From contig CAYHEC010000016.1 in the NCBI GenBank assembly GCA_964355675.1, positions 1 to 64,000 of the forward strand: a DNA stretch of 64,000 bases, in the 5' to 3' direction. The DNA is from CAMBDS01 sp964355675. GTDB lineage: Bacteria > Electryoneota > AABM5-125-24 > Hatepunaeales > Hatepunaeaceae. Positions 53,680-62,558 of this stretch are shown here, piece by piece. The notes below the pieces were generated by a model. It made no database searches, was not told the origin of the DNA, and worked only from the letters and a program-made list of their open reading frames with translations. Positions within the stretch are counted from its first letter, which is position 1. Each line of letters opens with the position of its first letter. The position numbers and the translations under genes were made by a program.

Positions 53680-55050
53680 ATGAATAGGTCAACAATGGAC
53701 GAATCGGTGCAAGATATTATTGAGTCGGCCAAGCTAGAGGGAGGAACGACTCTGAATCTATCAAACAGACAATTAACGAAGATTCCTTCTGAAATATTCG
53801 ATCTTGTCAATCTAACCGAGTTGGATCTATCTTGCAATGAACTGAAGTGTTTTCCTGTCGAATTGACGCGCCTTATAAACTTGAAATGGTTGTGCTTGAG
53901 TCAGAATGAAATTGCTGAACTTCCTCCTGAAATTGGTGATCTTGCAAATCTGACCGATTTGTGTTTCTATAAGAATTCCATCATAAGTCTACCCGCTGAA
54001 TTGGGTAATCTTGTTAATTTGACAAAGCTTGACTTGTGCGAGAATCGTCTGAACGCCCTTCCTGCTGAACTTGGCAAGTTGACAAATTTGAAAGAGCTAT
54101 ATCTTGAAACAAATTGTCTAAAAAGTCTTCCGCCAGAATTCGGGCAGCTTCGCTCTTTCGAAGACTTATCGCTTGCTGATAATCAATTAGAAACGCTTCC
54201 CATAGAATTTGGAAACCTTAAGAATTTAACCCAGCTCTACCTATGGGATAATGAATTTTCCGTTTTCCCCTCTGCATTGTTCGAGCTTTTCAACTTGGTG
54301 GAACTGAGCATACACGATAATCGGTTGAAAGTAATACCCGGAGAGATTGGAAACCTTATTAACCTAACCTATTTTTGTTCATCCTATAATCCTTTGCGTG
54401 AAATACCTCCTGAGATTGGAGCGCTTTCAAATTTAACTACGTTGTTTATCTACAATTGCAGGTTGAAAAGTGTTCCAGCAGAACTCGGCGATCTGACTAA
54501 TTTGACCGATCTCAGTCTCAGTCGAAACCAACTTGTCAATATTCCTGTCCAGTTGGGTAATCTCAGCAAATTGACCGACTTACGTTTGGGTCATAATCTT
54601 CTTACGACCATTCCAGTCGAGCTGGGTAAACTCAAAAATTTGACTATATTGCAGCTCCAGAAAAACCTTCTAAAGAGCGTTCCAGCAAAATTGGGAAACC
54701 TCAAGAACTTGATGTCAATGGACTTATCTAAGAACCAGTTAAAGGATGTCCCTGCAAAACTTGGAAAACTTACTAAATTGAGACATTTTATCTTATCCAA
54801 TAATTGTCTGACCGACCTTCCTCCAGAAATCGGAAGACTTAAAAACCTAAGAGAGCTTGATTTAAGTGGGAATCAGCTGACTCATGCTCCCCAAGAGCTA
54901 ATCTTCTTGACAAAACTATTGGCTTTCGATATGAGGAGAAATCCTCTTAACGGGGACTTTTCGCCCGAAATAGTAGAGTGGCTGAAGGATAGTCGAAAAC
55001 GAATGGGAATGAGAGCTCGTAGTAAACATCAAACTGAGTGGTTTCGCTAA
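53680..55050 (+). CDS. Leucine-rich repeat protein
   Basis: The 456-residue protein is built of about 17 LRR units of 23 residues with the pattern LxxLPxELGxLxNLTxLxLxxNxL (for example LPAELGNLVNLTKLDLCENR). A short N-terminal helix (MDESVQDIIESAKLEGGTTL) and a basic C-terminal end flank the repeats. GGGAGG lies 7 bases before the ATG. No signal peptide, kinase or other effector domain is present, so it is probably a cytoplasmic protein-interaction scaffold. It starts 31 bases after the RtcB gene and is followed within 18 bases by an ankyrin gene; the three are likely one transcript. Confidence 0.9.
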   Translation: MNRSTMDESVQDIIESAKLEGGTTLNLSNRQLTKIPSEIFDLVNLTELDLSCNELKCFPVELTRLINLKWLCLSQNEIAELPPEIGDLANLTDLCFYKNSIISLPAELGNLVNLTKLDLCENRLNALPAELGKLTNLKELYLETNCLKSLPPEFGQLRSFEDLSLADNQLETLPIEFGNLKNLTQLYLWDNEFSVFPSALFELFNLVELSIHDNRLKVIPGEIGNLINLTYFCSSYNPLREIPPEIGALSNLTTLFIYNCRLKSVPAELGDLTNLTDLSLSRNQLVNIPVQLGNLSKLTDLRLGHNLLTTIPVELGKLKNLTILQLQKNLLKSVPAKLGNLKNLMSMDLSKNQLKDVPAKLGKLTKLRHFILSNNCLTDLPPEIGRLKNLRELDLSGNQLTHAPQELIFLTKLLAFDMRRNPLNGDFSPEIVEWLKDSRKRMGMRARSKHQTEWFR

Positions 55051-55067
55051 GGAAGAGATAGCATTCA

Positions 55068-56012
55068 GTGGTCGGTAATACTCAAAAAATATTTCTAGAG
55101 GCTGATTTGGTAGAAGCTGATCTGAACCTATCCGGCAAAGACGGTGTAACCCCTTTAATGAAGGCCATCATCAGGAAGGATCATGAGGTTGTCACGTCTC
55201 TGCTATTAGCAGGTGCGCCCATTGAAGCCCGTCAGCGTAATGGTTACTCAGCCCTTCACATAGCATCTGCAATCGGTGATGCGAAAATTGTGCAAACTCT
55301 GATTTCGGGCAGGGCTGATGTGGATGTCAAAACTCTTCGTAACGCATCACCGCTGATCATCGCTGCGGAGAACGGCCATGTCGAAGTGATCGGGTTGCTG
55401 GTTTCGGCTGGCGCCGATCTGAATGCTCAGGACAACGATCAGTTAACCGCCATGATGACTGCGATAATAGGCGGTCATCTCGAAGCGGTGCAGCTACTCC
55501 TACAGGCAGGAGCAGACATCCATGCGAGGGACTCAATTGACGCAACAGCGTTGACATTTGCCTCTGACAGGTTGGATTTCCATTTTGTGGCAGACTTGTT
55601 GAATCGTGGCGCCGACCCAGATGTAGCCGATCAGCGCGGGATCACACCGTTGATTATGGCGGCGGGAAAAGGATCAGCGGAATCAATTAGAAGATTGCTC
55701 GACGCCGGTGCCGAAGTAAACGCCCGATGCCAACGGTTATATGAGCGCTTAGGATCACGGACCAAGGATGGACACTATGTGATTTATGAAGGCGATACAG
55801 CATTGATCGTGGCAGCTAGGGAGAATCACCCCGAGGCGGTGCGAATGCTGCTGAACGCCGAAGCGGCGATCGAAGCGGCCAACATAAATCGCCATACCGC
55901 CTTGGATGCGGCAAAGATCGAGGGGAACAATGTGGTGATCAGTATTCTAAAGGAAGCTGGAGCATTAGAAAATTCCGCAAGAGCCGCAAAACCAAAATAT
56001 ACGAGGATATGA
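55068..56012 (+). CDS. Ankyrin repeat protein
   Basis: From GTG 55068 the protein has 314 residues with about eight ankyrin repeats (KDGVTPLMKAIIRKDHEVVTSLLLAGAPI, NGYSALHIASAIGDAKIVQTLI and so on), with an insertion between the last two repeats (RLYERLGSRTKDGHYVIYEG). Ankyrin proteins bind partner proteins. It lies between the LRR gene (18 bases) and the gene at 56014 (1 base), a close packing that implies one operon. Its role is unknown; one possibility is protection against a toxin, as ankyrin proteins occur among immunity genes. Confidence 0.88.
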   Translation: MVGNTQKIFLEADLVEADLNLSGKDGVTPLMKAIIRKDHEVVTSLLLAGAPIEARQRNGYSALHIASAIGDAKIVQTLISGRADVDVKTLRNASPLIIAAENGHVEVIGLLVSAGADLNAQDNDQLTAMMTAIIGGHLEAVQLLLQAGADIHARDSIDATALTFASDRLDFHFVADLLNRGADPDVADQRGITPLIMAAGKGSAESIRRLLDAGAEVNARCQRLYERLGSRTKDGHYVIYEGDTALIVAARENHPEAVRMLLNAEAAIEAANINRHTALDAAKIEGNNVVISILKEAGALENSARAAKPKYTRI

Positions 56013-56013
56013 A

Positions 56014-57091
56014 GTGTTTAGAATAGTTGAAAGCTTAGAGCATCTAAGCATAGAGGGAATCGAGGTCTTTAAACAGATATTTGACAAACCGGCATTTAGT
56101 TACATTAAATGGTTTGATGACCATGTGGATATCTATATTCAAAATCCAGAAATTCTGCTCACTCCAGCCGTCCCCGAAACAGAATCCGAGATAATTAGAG
56201 ATGTCGTTCGATCAAGTATGGTTGAATTCGAAATTCAAAATCCAGAAATTCTGCTCACTCCAGCCGTCCCCGAAACAGAATCCGAGANNNNNNNNNNNNN
56301 NNNNNNNNNNNNNNNNNNNNNNNNNNNNNNNNNNNNNNNNNNNNNNNNNNNNNNNNNNNNNNNNNNNNNNNNNNNNNNNNNNNNNNNTAATTAGAGATGT
56401 CGTTCGATCAAGTATGGTTGAATTCTAACCAAAAGTCGCGGGAGATTTTACAGTCCTTTACGAGTCCGATGGACTACACTCTCGTGATTGCCGAGACTAC
56501 TTTCTGAACAACTTTATCGATAAATATAGCGCGGAACCTCCTGTTCTCGAGTTCCCATATGAGGGTGGATCAACTCCTTTCTACTCTAACAATGGCAGGA
56601 TGATTTACGCATTTTCACGTGAGCTGTATCTTCTATTTTATCAATTTATTATAGACTCAAGTCATTTTGGAAGTGATCTGCCAGAGAATCCCTACGGAGT
56701 TATACGTACTCTAAATGCCTACGAAGCACTGAATATCTACCTGATAGAAAATCGCCTTCCAGTACAGTACATAAGTGAGGGTCTCTGGAGTTGGACAATC
56801 CGGCGAGGCGAAATTCTCGCATCGCACCCAGCCGAAAAGGAGTGGACAATTTCAACAATCGGTGAGCTCTTCAAGCAATACTGGAGTGAAATGCCGGTGA
56901 CTTTGCGACGGGTAACGCCTGCTGATGTCATCCACTCGATTTACATCGAAGAAGACTTTCGGGAAATAAATGTCTTCGCCGAAACGGATAAAGGGCCAAG
57001 ACTTCTGATCGGGTCAAATCTCGTTGTGGATTTTGATGACTCAAAGTGCACTCAGACCTCAAACGAATTGGATGAAAATTGTTCCAAATAA
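56014..57091 (+). pseudogene. Unknown-family protein interrupted by an assembly gap and a stop codon
   Basis: The gene starts at GTG 56014 (VFRIVESLEHLSIEGIEVF) and ends at TAA 57089-57091, but is broken by a tandem duplication, 100 N and an in-frame TAA. After the gap the repeated IRDVVRSSMVEF is followed by TAA and then, in the same frame, PKVAGDFTVLYESDG..., which continues to the C-terminus. The intact protein of the same family at 57079 shows how the pieces join. The C-terminal 90 residues (EILASHPAEKEWTISTIGEL ... NLVVDF) are almost identical in both. The stop and duplication may be assembly errors. Function unknown. Confidence 0.7.
56288..56387. other. Assembly gap (100 N)
   Basis: Exactly 100 N. 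The left flank is the second copy of a segment (ATTCAAAATCCAGAAATTCT to AATCCGAGA) already present about 95 bases earlier; the right flank (TAATTAGAGATGTCGTTCGA) repeats the sequence that follows the first copy. The gap therefore sits in a tandem duplication of unknown length, or one created by scaffolding. Confidence 0.97.
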
Positions 57092-57957
57092 TTGAAGATT
57101 TCGAGGACTTGAAGATCGAGCAATTCAAGGAACGCTCGGATTGCGGTTGGCATGATAGAGCTCATAATGGCGAGACCGTGTTTATGCCGGCAATAAAAAT
57201 CTCTATCAACGGTGGTGGTTCGATACTGCTCTATTTTTATCTAAACGAAATGCTATTAGTACCGATCCGTCCAAAGACTAAATATGATACCCTTGAAGAT
57301 TGTCTTCAATTAGATTGGTATGCGTTCGAGTTGAAGACTGCCGGGAATTTCATTGTGGCTTGTGAATCCGGCGGGTGGCATTCTTCTTGGGTACAAAGGG
57401 GATTAGTTGATCTTCTTGACTATGGGGTGGAACCGCCAATCATTGAGACACCATCTCCTGGTGGTCCCACCGTTTCTTTCAATCAAAGTTGTGGAATGAC
57501 CTACGCCTTCTCCCATGCGTCGTTTCGACGTTTGTGTCAGGCATTTAATAGAACAACCGATTCAGAGCATGCTCTGAATCCCGAAGAATTGGAGCCTTTG
57601 TTTGGTATTGAGGCTCTTCACCGATTTTTGTTTTATAATGCTTTTCCAATCGATTGTCAACAGAAAGGTCTCTGGGTATGGACAATTCCTGCCAGAGAAA
57701 TTCTGGCATCGCACCCGGGAGAAAAGGAGTGGACAATTTCAACGATCGGTGAACTCTTCAAGCAATACTGGAGTGAAAGTCCGGTGACTTTGCGACGGGT
57801 AACGCCTGCTGATATCCTCCACTCGATCTACCTCGACGAAGATTACCGTCAGATCGACGTCTTCGCCGAAACGTCGAAGGGCTTGAGACTTCTAATCTTG
57901 CCCAGTTTGGTTGTCGATTTTACTGAAGGGTCGGTCATTTCGAGTCATGTTCTTTGA
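57079..57957 (+). CDS. Unknown-family protein, paralogue of the interrupted gene
   Basis: From TTG 57079 the protein has 292 residues (LFQIIEDFEDLKIEQF). The non-ATG start is supported by the neighbour, which begins GTG-TTT-AGA-ATA-GTT-GAA at the matching place. The gene overlaps the end of that paralogue by 13 bases. The first 200 residues differ from the paralogue, while the last 90 are close to identical at DNA level, suggesting gene conversion. Features are LYFYLNEMLLVPI, FIVACESGGWHSSW and the conserved GELFKQYWSESPVTLRRVTPAD. No known domain is recognised. Its 3' end overlaps the opposite NAGPA-like gene by 23 bases. Confidence 0.7.
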   Translation: MFQIIEDFEDLKIEQFKERSDCGWHDRAHNGETVFMPAIKISINGGGSILLYFYLNEMLLVPIRPKTKYDTLEDCLQLDWYAFELKTAGNFIVACESGGWHSSWVQRGLVDLLDYGVEPPIIETPSPGGPTVSFNQSCGMTYAFSHASFRRLCQAFNRTTDSEHALNPEELEPLFGIEALHRFLFYNAFPIDCQQKGLWVWTIPAREILASHPGEKEWTISTIGELFKQYWSESPVTLRRVTPADILHSIYLDEDYRQIDVFAETSKGLRLLILPSLVVDFTEGSVISSHVL

Positions 57958-58798
57958 CCCTTGCGATGCCGATAATATTCGGAATCGGCCAAGCGTGACT
58001 GTTGTTGTCGTTCAAATTGAAATCGGTTTCATAACTGCCGACAAGCTCGATCCGGGTGGAATCAACGCTGATGTATAGCTGTGCCTCGGGTCCACCCTCA
58101 AGATGTTGAGCGCAGACCAGATCAAGTGGCAGCGAAAGTAGTAGTCGATTGAAATCGTGCATTGTGTAAGGAGACCGGCAGTAGATGAACAGCACTCGTC
58201 CTGCCGAATCTTCACCTAACGCCACGTCACTCCATTTCTGATCCTGTTGATGCCAGCGGTTTTCGCCCGACCGTTTGATGAGTCTGAGATTCTGAATGAC
58301 TGTTCCGTAAGACTCCAGAACCTGCTTGATCGATGTCGATTCGCGGTCGAAGATTCTAAATGGTGGGATACCCTTTTTCTTCGGATCAAATGCGGCGAAG
58401 GATTGGTAAATATTGGTCCCTTTATTGTTCACATGCCCTTTGGTTTGCATGAACCCCGTGTGCGTCCGATAATTCATCTCGTACATTCCCGCGTTCACTG
58501 CACCGACAAGGTTGTATTTCTTGCACCACTCTTGTGCCGTCAAACATGAGTCGCCGGACTGGCTTATCCCCATACATTGAAGGTTCCATTTCCGTGGATC
58601 AATTCGGAGAACCGTGATCGTTGAGTCGCCATAAGGAGCAAATTGAGTGACCTTGAAACGTCCCAGTTCAAGTCCGTCGTCCAGTTTGACCCAGTCGGTT
58701 TGTGCCGAGATGGCGGCAGTTGTGCAGATAATCAGGCAAAGAGCAGCGAAGCTAAAGGGATTGAATATCGCACTTCTCTTTTGGATTTTGTGTTGCAT
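57935..58798 (-). CDS. Secreted NAGPA/DUF2233-like protein
   Basis: The 287-residue protein has a signal peptide (about 13-32, FSFAALCLIICTTAAISAQ) and one phosphodiester-glycosidase-type domain: LVGAVNAGMYEMNYRTHTGF, FCRSP-like YCRSPYTMHDFNRLLLSLPL, CAQHLEGGPEAQL and LVGSYETDFN. It is a close paralogue of the N-terminal half of the protein at 49936, without the FGE-like part. Family members hydrolyse sugar-phosphodiester bonds; in bacteria they are linked to cell-wall or exopolysaccharide turnover. It is the last of a minus-strand group that includes two cell-wall-related genes, 60 bases after the one before. Confidence 0.8.
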   Translation of the reverse strand: MQHKIQKRSAIFNPFSFAALCLIICTTAAISAQTDWVKLDDGLELGRFKVTQFAPYGDSTITVLRIDPRKWNLQCMGISQSGDSCLTAQEWCKKYNLVGAVNAGMYEMNYRTHTGFMQTKGHVNNKGTNIYQSFAAFDPKKKGIPPFRIFDRESTSIKQVLESYGTVIQNLRLIKRSGENRWHQQDQKWSDVALGEDSAGRVLFIYCRSPYTMHDFNRLLLSLPLDLVCAQHLEGGPEAQLYISVDSTRIELVGSYETDFNLNDNNSHAWPIPNIIGIARVKEHDSK

Positions 58799-58858
58799 TG
58801 CCAGTTGCTCTTTAAGTGATATGATGCGTTATAGAATATGAGCGGAAATCGTCAATTC

Positions 58859-59794
58859 TTAACGCGTTGTCTTGAGCGGATAGATTTCTTCTCCGTGTAA
58901 CCAGCGTAAAGCAAAACTACGGTCAATTTTGACTACTACCATTGAATCAGGTTGGTAACAATCGAGCCAAGCGTTTGCATCATCATAGCTCACCCCAACG
59001 CCGTTCAAGGAAAAGCCAGAATGACAGAAAGTCATTGAGCTGTCAGGCGAATACTCCAAGAATAGCGTGTGTCCCCAGCCTTTCGATAATCCCACCAGAT
59101 AAATCCCGAATCCCTGAGATTGCACGTGCGAGAAGAACTCTTCTTGAGTTTGCATTTTCGGCAGGTCTCTTCCAGCGTATGAACGAATCATCTCATCTTC
59201 CGCCAAATATGATAACCGAATGCCATCTCGCTTGACAACCTGAAATCCCGTTGCGATTAACAAGCGTTCGAGATACCAACCACAGGCTATTACGCCTTTA
59301 TGCGGAGTCGAGGCAAAACCGTTGAAATCCCATTCGCCGCCTACCCAGAGGGGAAAGAGCAGTTGACCGAAAGATGCTTCTATTGTTTCTTGAGCTGATC
59401 TGACTATTTGTTCTTTTTCGTAAGTATTCGAAGCCTTCTTGAAAGCATTCTGAAGAGAACTCTGGCGGCGCGAGATGGCTTGCAATATTGCGTTATAACG
59501 GGATATGATAGCCGATCTTCGTTCCCACAAAGCAATTTTATTCTGTTTAACAGAATCAATCTCATCCTCCGTCAAGATCAAGCCATTCTTTCCGAGTAAA
59601 TCCAACCAAGCTACGGTATCCGGACTCCACCGGGTAGTCTTCTCGGGCAGAATAAGAGGCGCGGGATCAGAAAAAGTGTTACTCAATTGATCTGTCGGCT
59701 TGAAGCCGTACAGCAGAGTCGAAGCAGCCATTGCAGTCAAACCGAAGACAACTCCTCCGCCAATCATAAGCCCGTTACGTTTGGAGTTGATCAT
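58859..59794 (-). CDS. Membrane-anchored protein, possible NlpC/P60-like peptidase
   Basis: This 311-residue protein has an N-terminal TM helix (about 9-30, LMIGGGVVFGLTAMAASTLLYGF), a helical coiled-coil-like part (about 75-135) and a C-terminal domain with WDFNGFASTPHKGVIACGWYLERLL and SKGWGHTLFLEYS. A cysteine ahead of a helix and a later histidine recall NlpC/P60-type papain-like folds, but this is only a pattern-level suggestion. Its start overlaps the stop of the SleB-like gene by four bases, so the products are probably made together. Confidence 0.55.
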   Translation of the reverse strand: MINSKRNGLMIGGGVVFGLTAMAASTLLYGFKPTDQLSNTFSDPAPLILPEKTTRWSPDTVAWLDLLGKNGLILTEDEIDSVKQNKIALWERRSAIISRYNAILQAISRRQSSLQNAFKKASNTYEKEQIVRSAQETIEASFGQLLFPLWVGGEWDFNGFASTPHKGVIACGWYLERLLIATGFQVVKRDGIRLSYLAEDEMIRSYAGRDLPKMQTQEEFFSHVQSQGFGIYLVGLSKGWGHTLFLEYSPDSSMTFCHSGFSLNGVGVSYDDANAWLDCYQPDSMVVVKIDRSFALRWLHGEEIYPLKTTR

Positions 59795-60585
59795 TTGAAA
59801 AAGAAAATAGCATCAACACCCTGCTCACGGTAGAGACTCATTCTAAAGCCCGCGCCTTTTACTCTCTCGTCCTGTATCAATGCCTCCACAGTCTTGAAGG
59901 GACCCAATCCACCGAAGGCGGCAACCAAATTTTTAGGTTGATGATATTTCGATGCATATATATCGCCAACATAGCCGAAAAACATAGCACTTTTACTGTT
60001 ATCACTGGCTTGCCCTGCCAGAACTGCGTCAACGGTTGCCGTCACCGCACGAACGATACGATCGAAGTTCACAGCGTCAGTTCCGGTTGTGGTATCGGAC
60101 GGGATCAGGTGTAAGAAACTGCGGATATACTCAGATGGCTCGCGAGCGAAGTCCTTCTTTCGCAGTTCTAAATAGTCTGGTTCCAGTTTTGACAAAACGG
60201 CGTGAACTTCAGGTTTGCCGAAAAGCGATCCCGTTGGGTCGAATTTTCCCGTTATCCCGTAGAATTGGTTCGGAGCGAGTATCGCAGCGGAAATGGGGTG
60301 CTTTTTGCCTGAGTATCCTCTTACCGCTCTCCTGAGGACTACCCATGTCATGGCGACCGTCTTCTCACGGATATTATCGTCTGATAAGTACCGCCACTCC
60401 CCCAATTCCGAAACAACGCAGGCGGCAATCCGGTTTCGATCTTTGACATCAAATTGAAGATATTTCTTCTCGACCTTGATGCTATCATTTCTATCAGATT
60501 CCGTAGTGTTAGAATCAGCTCGCGAAGTAGTCGCAAGGAGTAGGAATAACACTGATATCGACAAAGCAGGATAATTAAATTTCAT
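59791..60585 (-). CDS. SleB/CwlJ-like cell-wall hydrolase, putative
   Basis: The 264-residue protein has a signal peptide (cut after TTSRA). A domain with AACVVSELGEWRYL (candidate catalytic glutamate), REKTVAMTWVVLRRAV and AAILAPNQFYGITGKF follows the pattern of Hydrolase_2 (SleB/CwlJ) enzymes, which cut peptidoglycan. It overlaps the CCA-enzyme gene by 11 bases at its start and the next gene by 4 bases at its end, giving a tightly packed unit. The match is by pattern and moderate; the C-terminal half (GYVGDIYASKYH, FGGLGPFKTVEALI) is unassigned. Confidence 0.6.
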   Translation of the reverse strand: MKFNYPALSISVLFLLLATTSRADSNTTESDRNDSIKVEKKYLQFDVKDRNRIAACVVSELGEWRYLSDDNIREKTVAMTWVVLRRAVRGYSGKKHPISAAILAPNQFYGITGKFDPTGSLFGKPEVHAVLSKLEPDYLELRKKDFAREPSEYIRSFLHLIPSDTTTGTDAVNFDRIVRAVTATVDAVLAGQASDNSKSAMFFGYVGDIYASKYHQPKNLVAAFGGLGPFKTVEALIQDERVKGAGFRMSLYREQGVDAIFFFK

Positions 60586-61897
60586 GATTTTCCTTACTCA
60601 GTGATAGCAATTTTACGGCTATAGTCAACCCCTCGGAAAGAGTTGAAAATTCACCGTCTAACTGCATCTCTTCAAGTTGGTTAAGAATGGTCTTGAATTG
60701 AGGGCCAGGCTTCATTCCCAGTTCGATCAGATGCCTGCCTAAAACAATCGGCTTGACCGTCTCCTTTTCGACTTCAACTTCGAGGTCGAAAATCCCAATT
60801 CGATCCTCACCGGGTCTGCATGAGGCGTCAGCTTTGACAACTTCTCGAATAGCGATGAGGTGTTCTCCGGCTTCTCGAACGAACCGCCGAACCGCCTTTG
60901 GCGAAATCTCACCTCGCGACAGGTGCATCGGTCGCATGTGAAGTTGACATACGGCTTTGATTTGATCCCGTAATTCATTGCTGAATTTAAGTCTGTCAGC
61001 GATTTGCGTGACCAGGGTGACTCCTGCTTTATCGTGTTCGTAAAAAGTATTGTGTCCCTTTTCAGGAGAGAATTGCGCTACACTCGCTTTGCCAACATCA
61101 TGCAGCAACGCCGCCCAACGATATTGAATTGGAGCCCGATCAAAAACCTGCAGAGTGTGAACGTAAGCGTCTCCTTCCGGATGATGGACTGGAGATTGCT
61201 CTACTCCCTTTAACGCGCTGATTTCTGGTAGAATATGCGCCAAAATGCTGGACTGTTCGAGACCAATAATAAAGTCCGAGGGTTTGGAATCTTTGAAGGC
61301 CTTGTCAAATTCCATTCTGATCCTTTCCCATGAAACATGCCCTACGATTTCTGGGCCAAATTTAACGGCGGCTTTCTTGGTCAGGTCTTCGATACTCCAA
61401 CCAAACCTTGCGGCAAATCGGAAGAGACGAATGATCCTGAGATAGTCTTCCTTGAAGCGGAGTTCTGCCTCACCGACGGCCTTAATCACCCCTAGCAAGA
61501 TGCTCAATCTCCCCTCAAACGGGTCAATGATGTTCCCGTTGGAGTCCATTGCCATTGCGTTACACGTAAAGTCGCGACGGCATAAATCGTCCGCGAGGTA
61601 ATTTGCGAAAGCAACTTGACAATGACGGCCATCGGTATCATGATCGCTGCGGAAGGTGGTAATTTCAAACGATTCGTCGCCGATCACCAGTACGACTGTT
61701 CCGTACTTCTCACCCCCAACGTCGTAGGCAGAGTATCCCTTTGCAGACGCGCGTTCGATGACTTCCTGGGGTTTTAGCGACGAAGCGAAGTCAATGTCGT
61801 TCGGTTTAAGTCCCAGTACAATGTCGCGAACGCATCCGCCGACGGCGAAGACTTCGTTGTCGAGGATATGTTCGAGTACCTCAATTCTTTCACGCAT
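60575..61897 (-). CDS. cca: CCA-adding tRNA nucleotidyltransferase with HD domain
   Basis: From ATG 61897 (MRERIEVLEH, with GGAAAT about 8 bases ahead) the protein has 440 residues. The class II nucleotidyltransferase head has GGCVRDIVLG and NDIDF with the catalytic aspartates, then CRRDFTCNAMAMD and LRIIRLFRFAARFGW (nucleotide and flexible-loop motifs). An HD domain (AALLHDVGKA, FYEHDKAG) follows. It adds CCA to tRNA 3' ends, needed for genes such as the tRNA-Glu here that lack an encoded CCA; the HD domain adds phosphohydrolase activity. A longer frame reaches 61972 but overlaps the next gene. Confidence 0.9.
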   Translation of the reverse strand: MRERIEVLEHILDNEVFAVGGCVRDIVLGLKPNDIDFASSLKPQEVIERASAKGYSAYDVGGEKYGTVVLVIGDESFEITTFRSDHDTDGRHCQVAFANYLADDLCRRDFTCNAMAMDSNGNIIDPFEGRLSILLGVIKAVGEAELRFKEDYLRIIRLFRFAARFGWSIEDLTKKAAVKFGPEIVGHVSWERIRMEFDKAFKDSKPSDFIIGLEQSSILAHILPEISALKGVEQSPVHHPEGDAYVHTLQVFDRAPIQYRWAALLHDVGKASVAQFSPEKGHNTFYEHDKAGVTLVTQIADRLKFSNELRDQIKAVCQLHMRPMHLSRGEISPKAVRRFVREAGEHLIAIREVVKADASCRPGEDRIGIFDLEVEVEKETVKPIVLGRHLIELGMKPGPQFKTILNQLEEMQLDGEFSTLSEGLTIAVKLLSLSKENHEI

Positions 61898-61949
61898 GTT
61901 TATTTCCATTAAACAGATGCCAACTTGATCACCATGACAAGTAAGTGAT

Positions 61950-62180
61950 TTACGACCATTCCCACTCGTCACGCTTTTTATCTGGCACTATGATGTCGAA
62001 CTTCCCTTCTCGTACTTGCAGACATATCCGAGCACGTTCAAGTCTTCTTCGCATGTGCTTGTACCATTTAGGAGGCTTATACCAGGGTTTCTCGTCTCTG
62101 CCCAATTGCAGGTGAGTTATTGAATATCGAGAATCGCTGAAATACCACCTTTGAGGTATCTTTCTTTTTGTTCTGCTCAT
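61950..62180 (-). CDS. Small basic, tryptophan-rich hypothetical protein
   Basis: The frame encodes 76 residues (MSRTKRKIPQRWYFSDSRYS ... KRDEWEWS) rich in arginine, lysine, tryptophan and tyrosine, a composition seen in small phage or nucleic-acid-binding proteins. No family is recognised and no strong ribosome site is visible. It lies 52 bases upstream of the CCA gene in the same direction. It may be real because the composition is far from random. Confidence 0.4.
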   Translation of the reverse strand: MSRTKRKIPQRWYFSDSRYSITHLQLGRDEKPWYKPPKWYKHMRRRLERARICLQVREGKFDIIVPDKKRDEWEWS

Positions 62181-62335
62181 GGCGAACGCCAGGTTTTCTA
62201 CTTCTCTTTAATTGATGATTTCGATTTGGGTAGCTTCATAGATCAGTGTTCGGTATCGCAAGTAACGCGCCAATAATTATAAAATGCCACAAAGCCTAAG
62301 CAAGAGTGAGTAATGATGTTACACTGGTCGTCGTT

Positions 62336-62386
62336 TGTAGAGATTTATCTACATCCGTTGGAAGTATCTGTAGAGAATTATCAACA
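62336..62386. promoter_or_regulatory. Operator pair TGTAGA-N6-TCTACA, 33 bp apart (ankyrin cluster)
   Basis: Site 1 is TGTAGAGATTTATCTACA (62336-62353, perfect arms); site 2 is TGTAGAGAATTATCAACA (62369-62386), identical to site 1 of the pair at 36284. The starts are 33 bases apart. Confidence 0.78.
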
Positions 62387-62418
62387 CAGATAAACCGGAT
62401 TGATGTCTTCAACTTTTC

Positions 62419-62433
62419 TGGCATGTATTTCGC
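62419..62433 (+). promoter_or_regulatory. Weak sigma-54-like promoter ahead of the ankyrin cluster
   Basis: TGGCATG-TATT-TCGC keeps the GG and GC at the correct spacing but differs at two positions from the consensus. It lies 50 bases after the start of operator site 2. Confidence 0.4.
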
Positions 62434-62558
62434 TCTTGGAATAGATGTTCGGGCTGAAAGGGATTTCGTGCTCTTCTGTAGCATTTACCTTAACGATCAA
62501 TACCACATAGACACGGAAACTATCTGAAACATCTTGAACAGAAGTGAAGCATAAGCAA

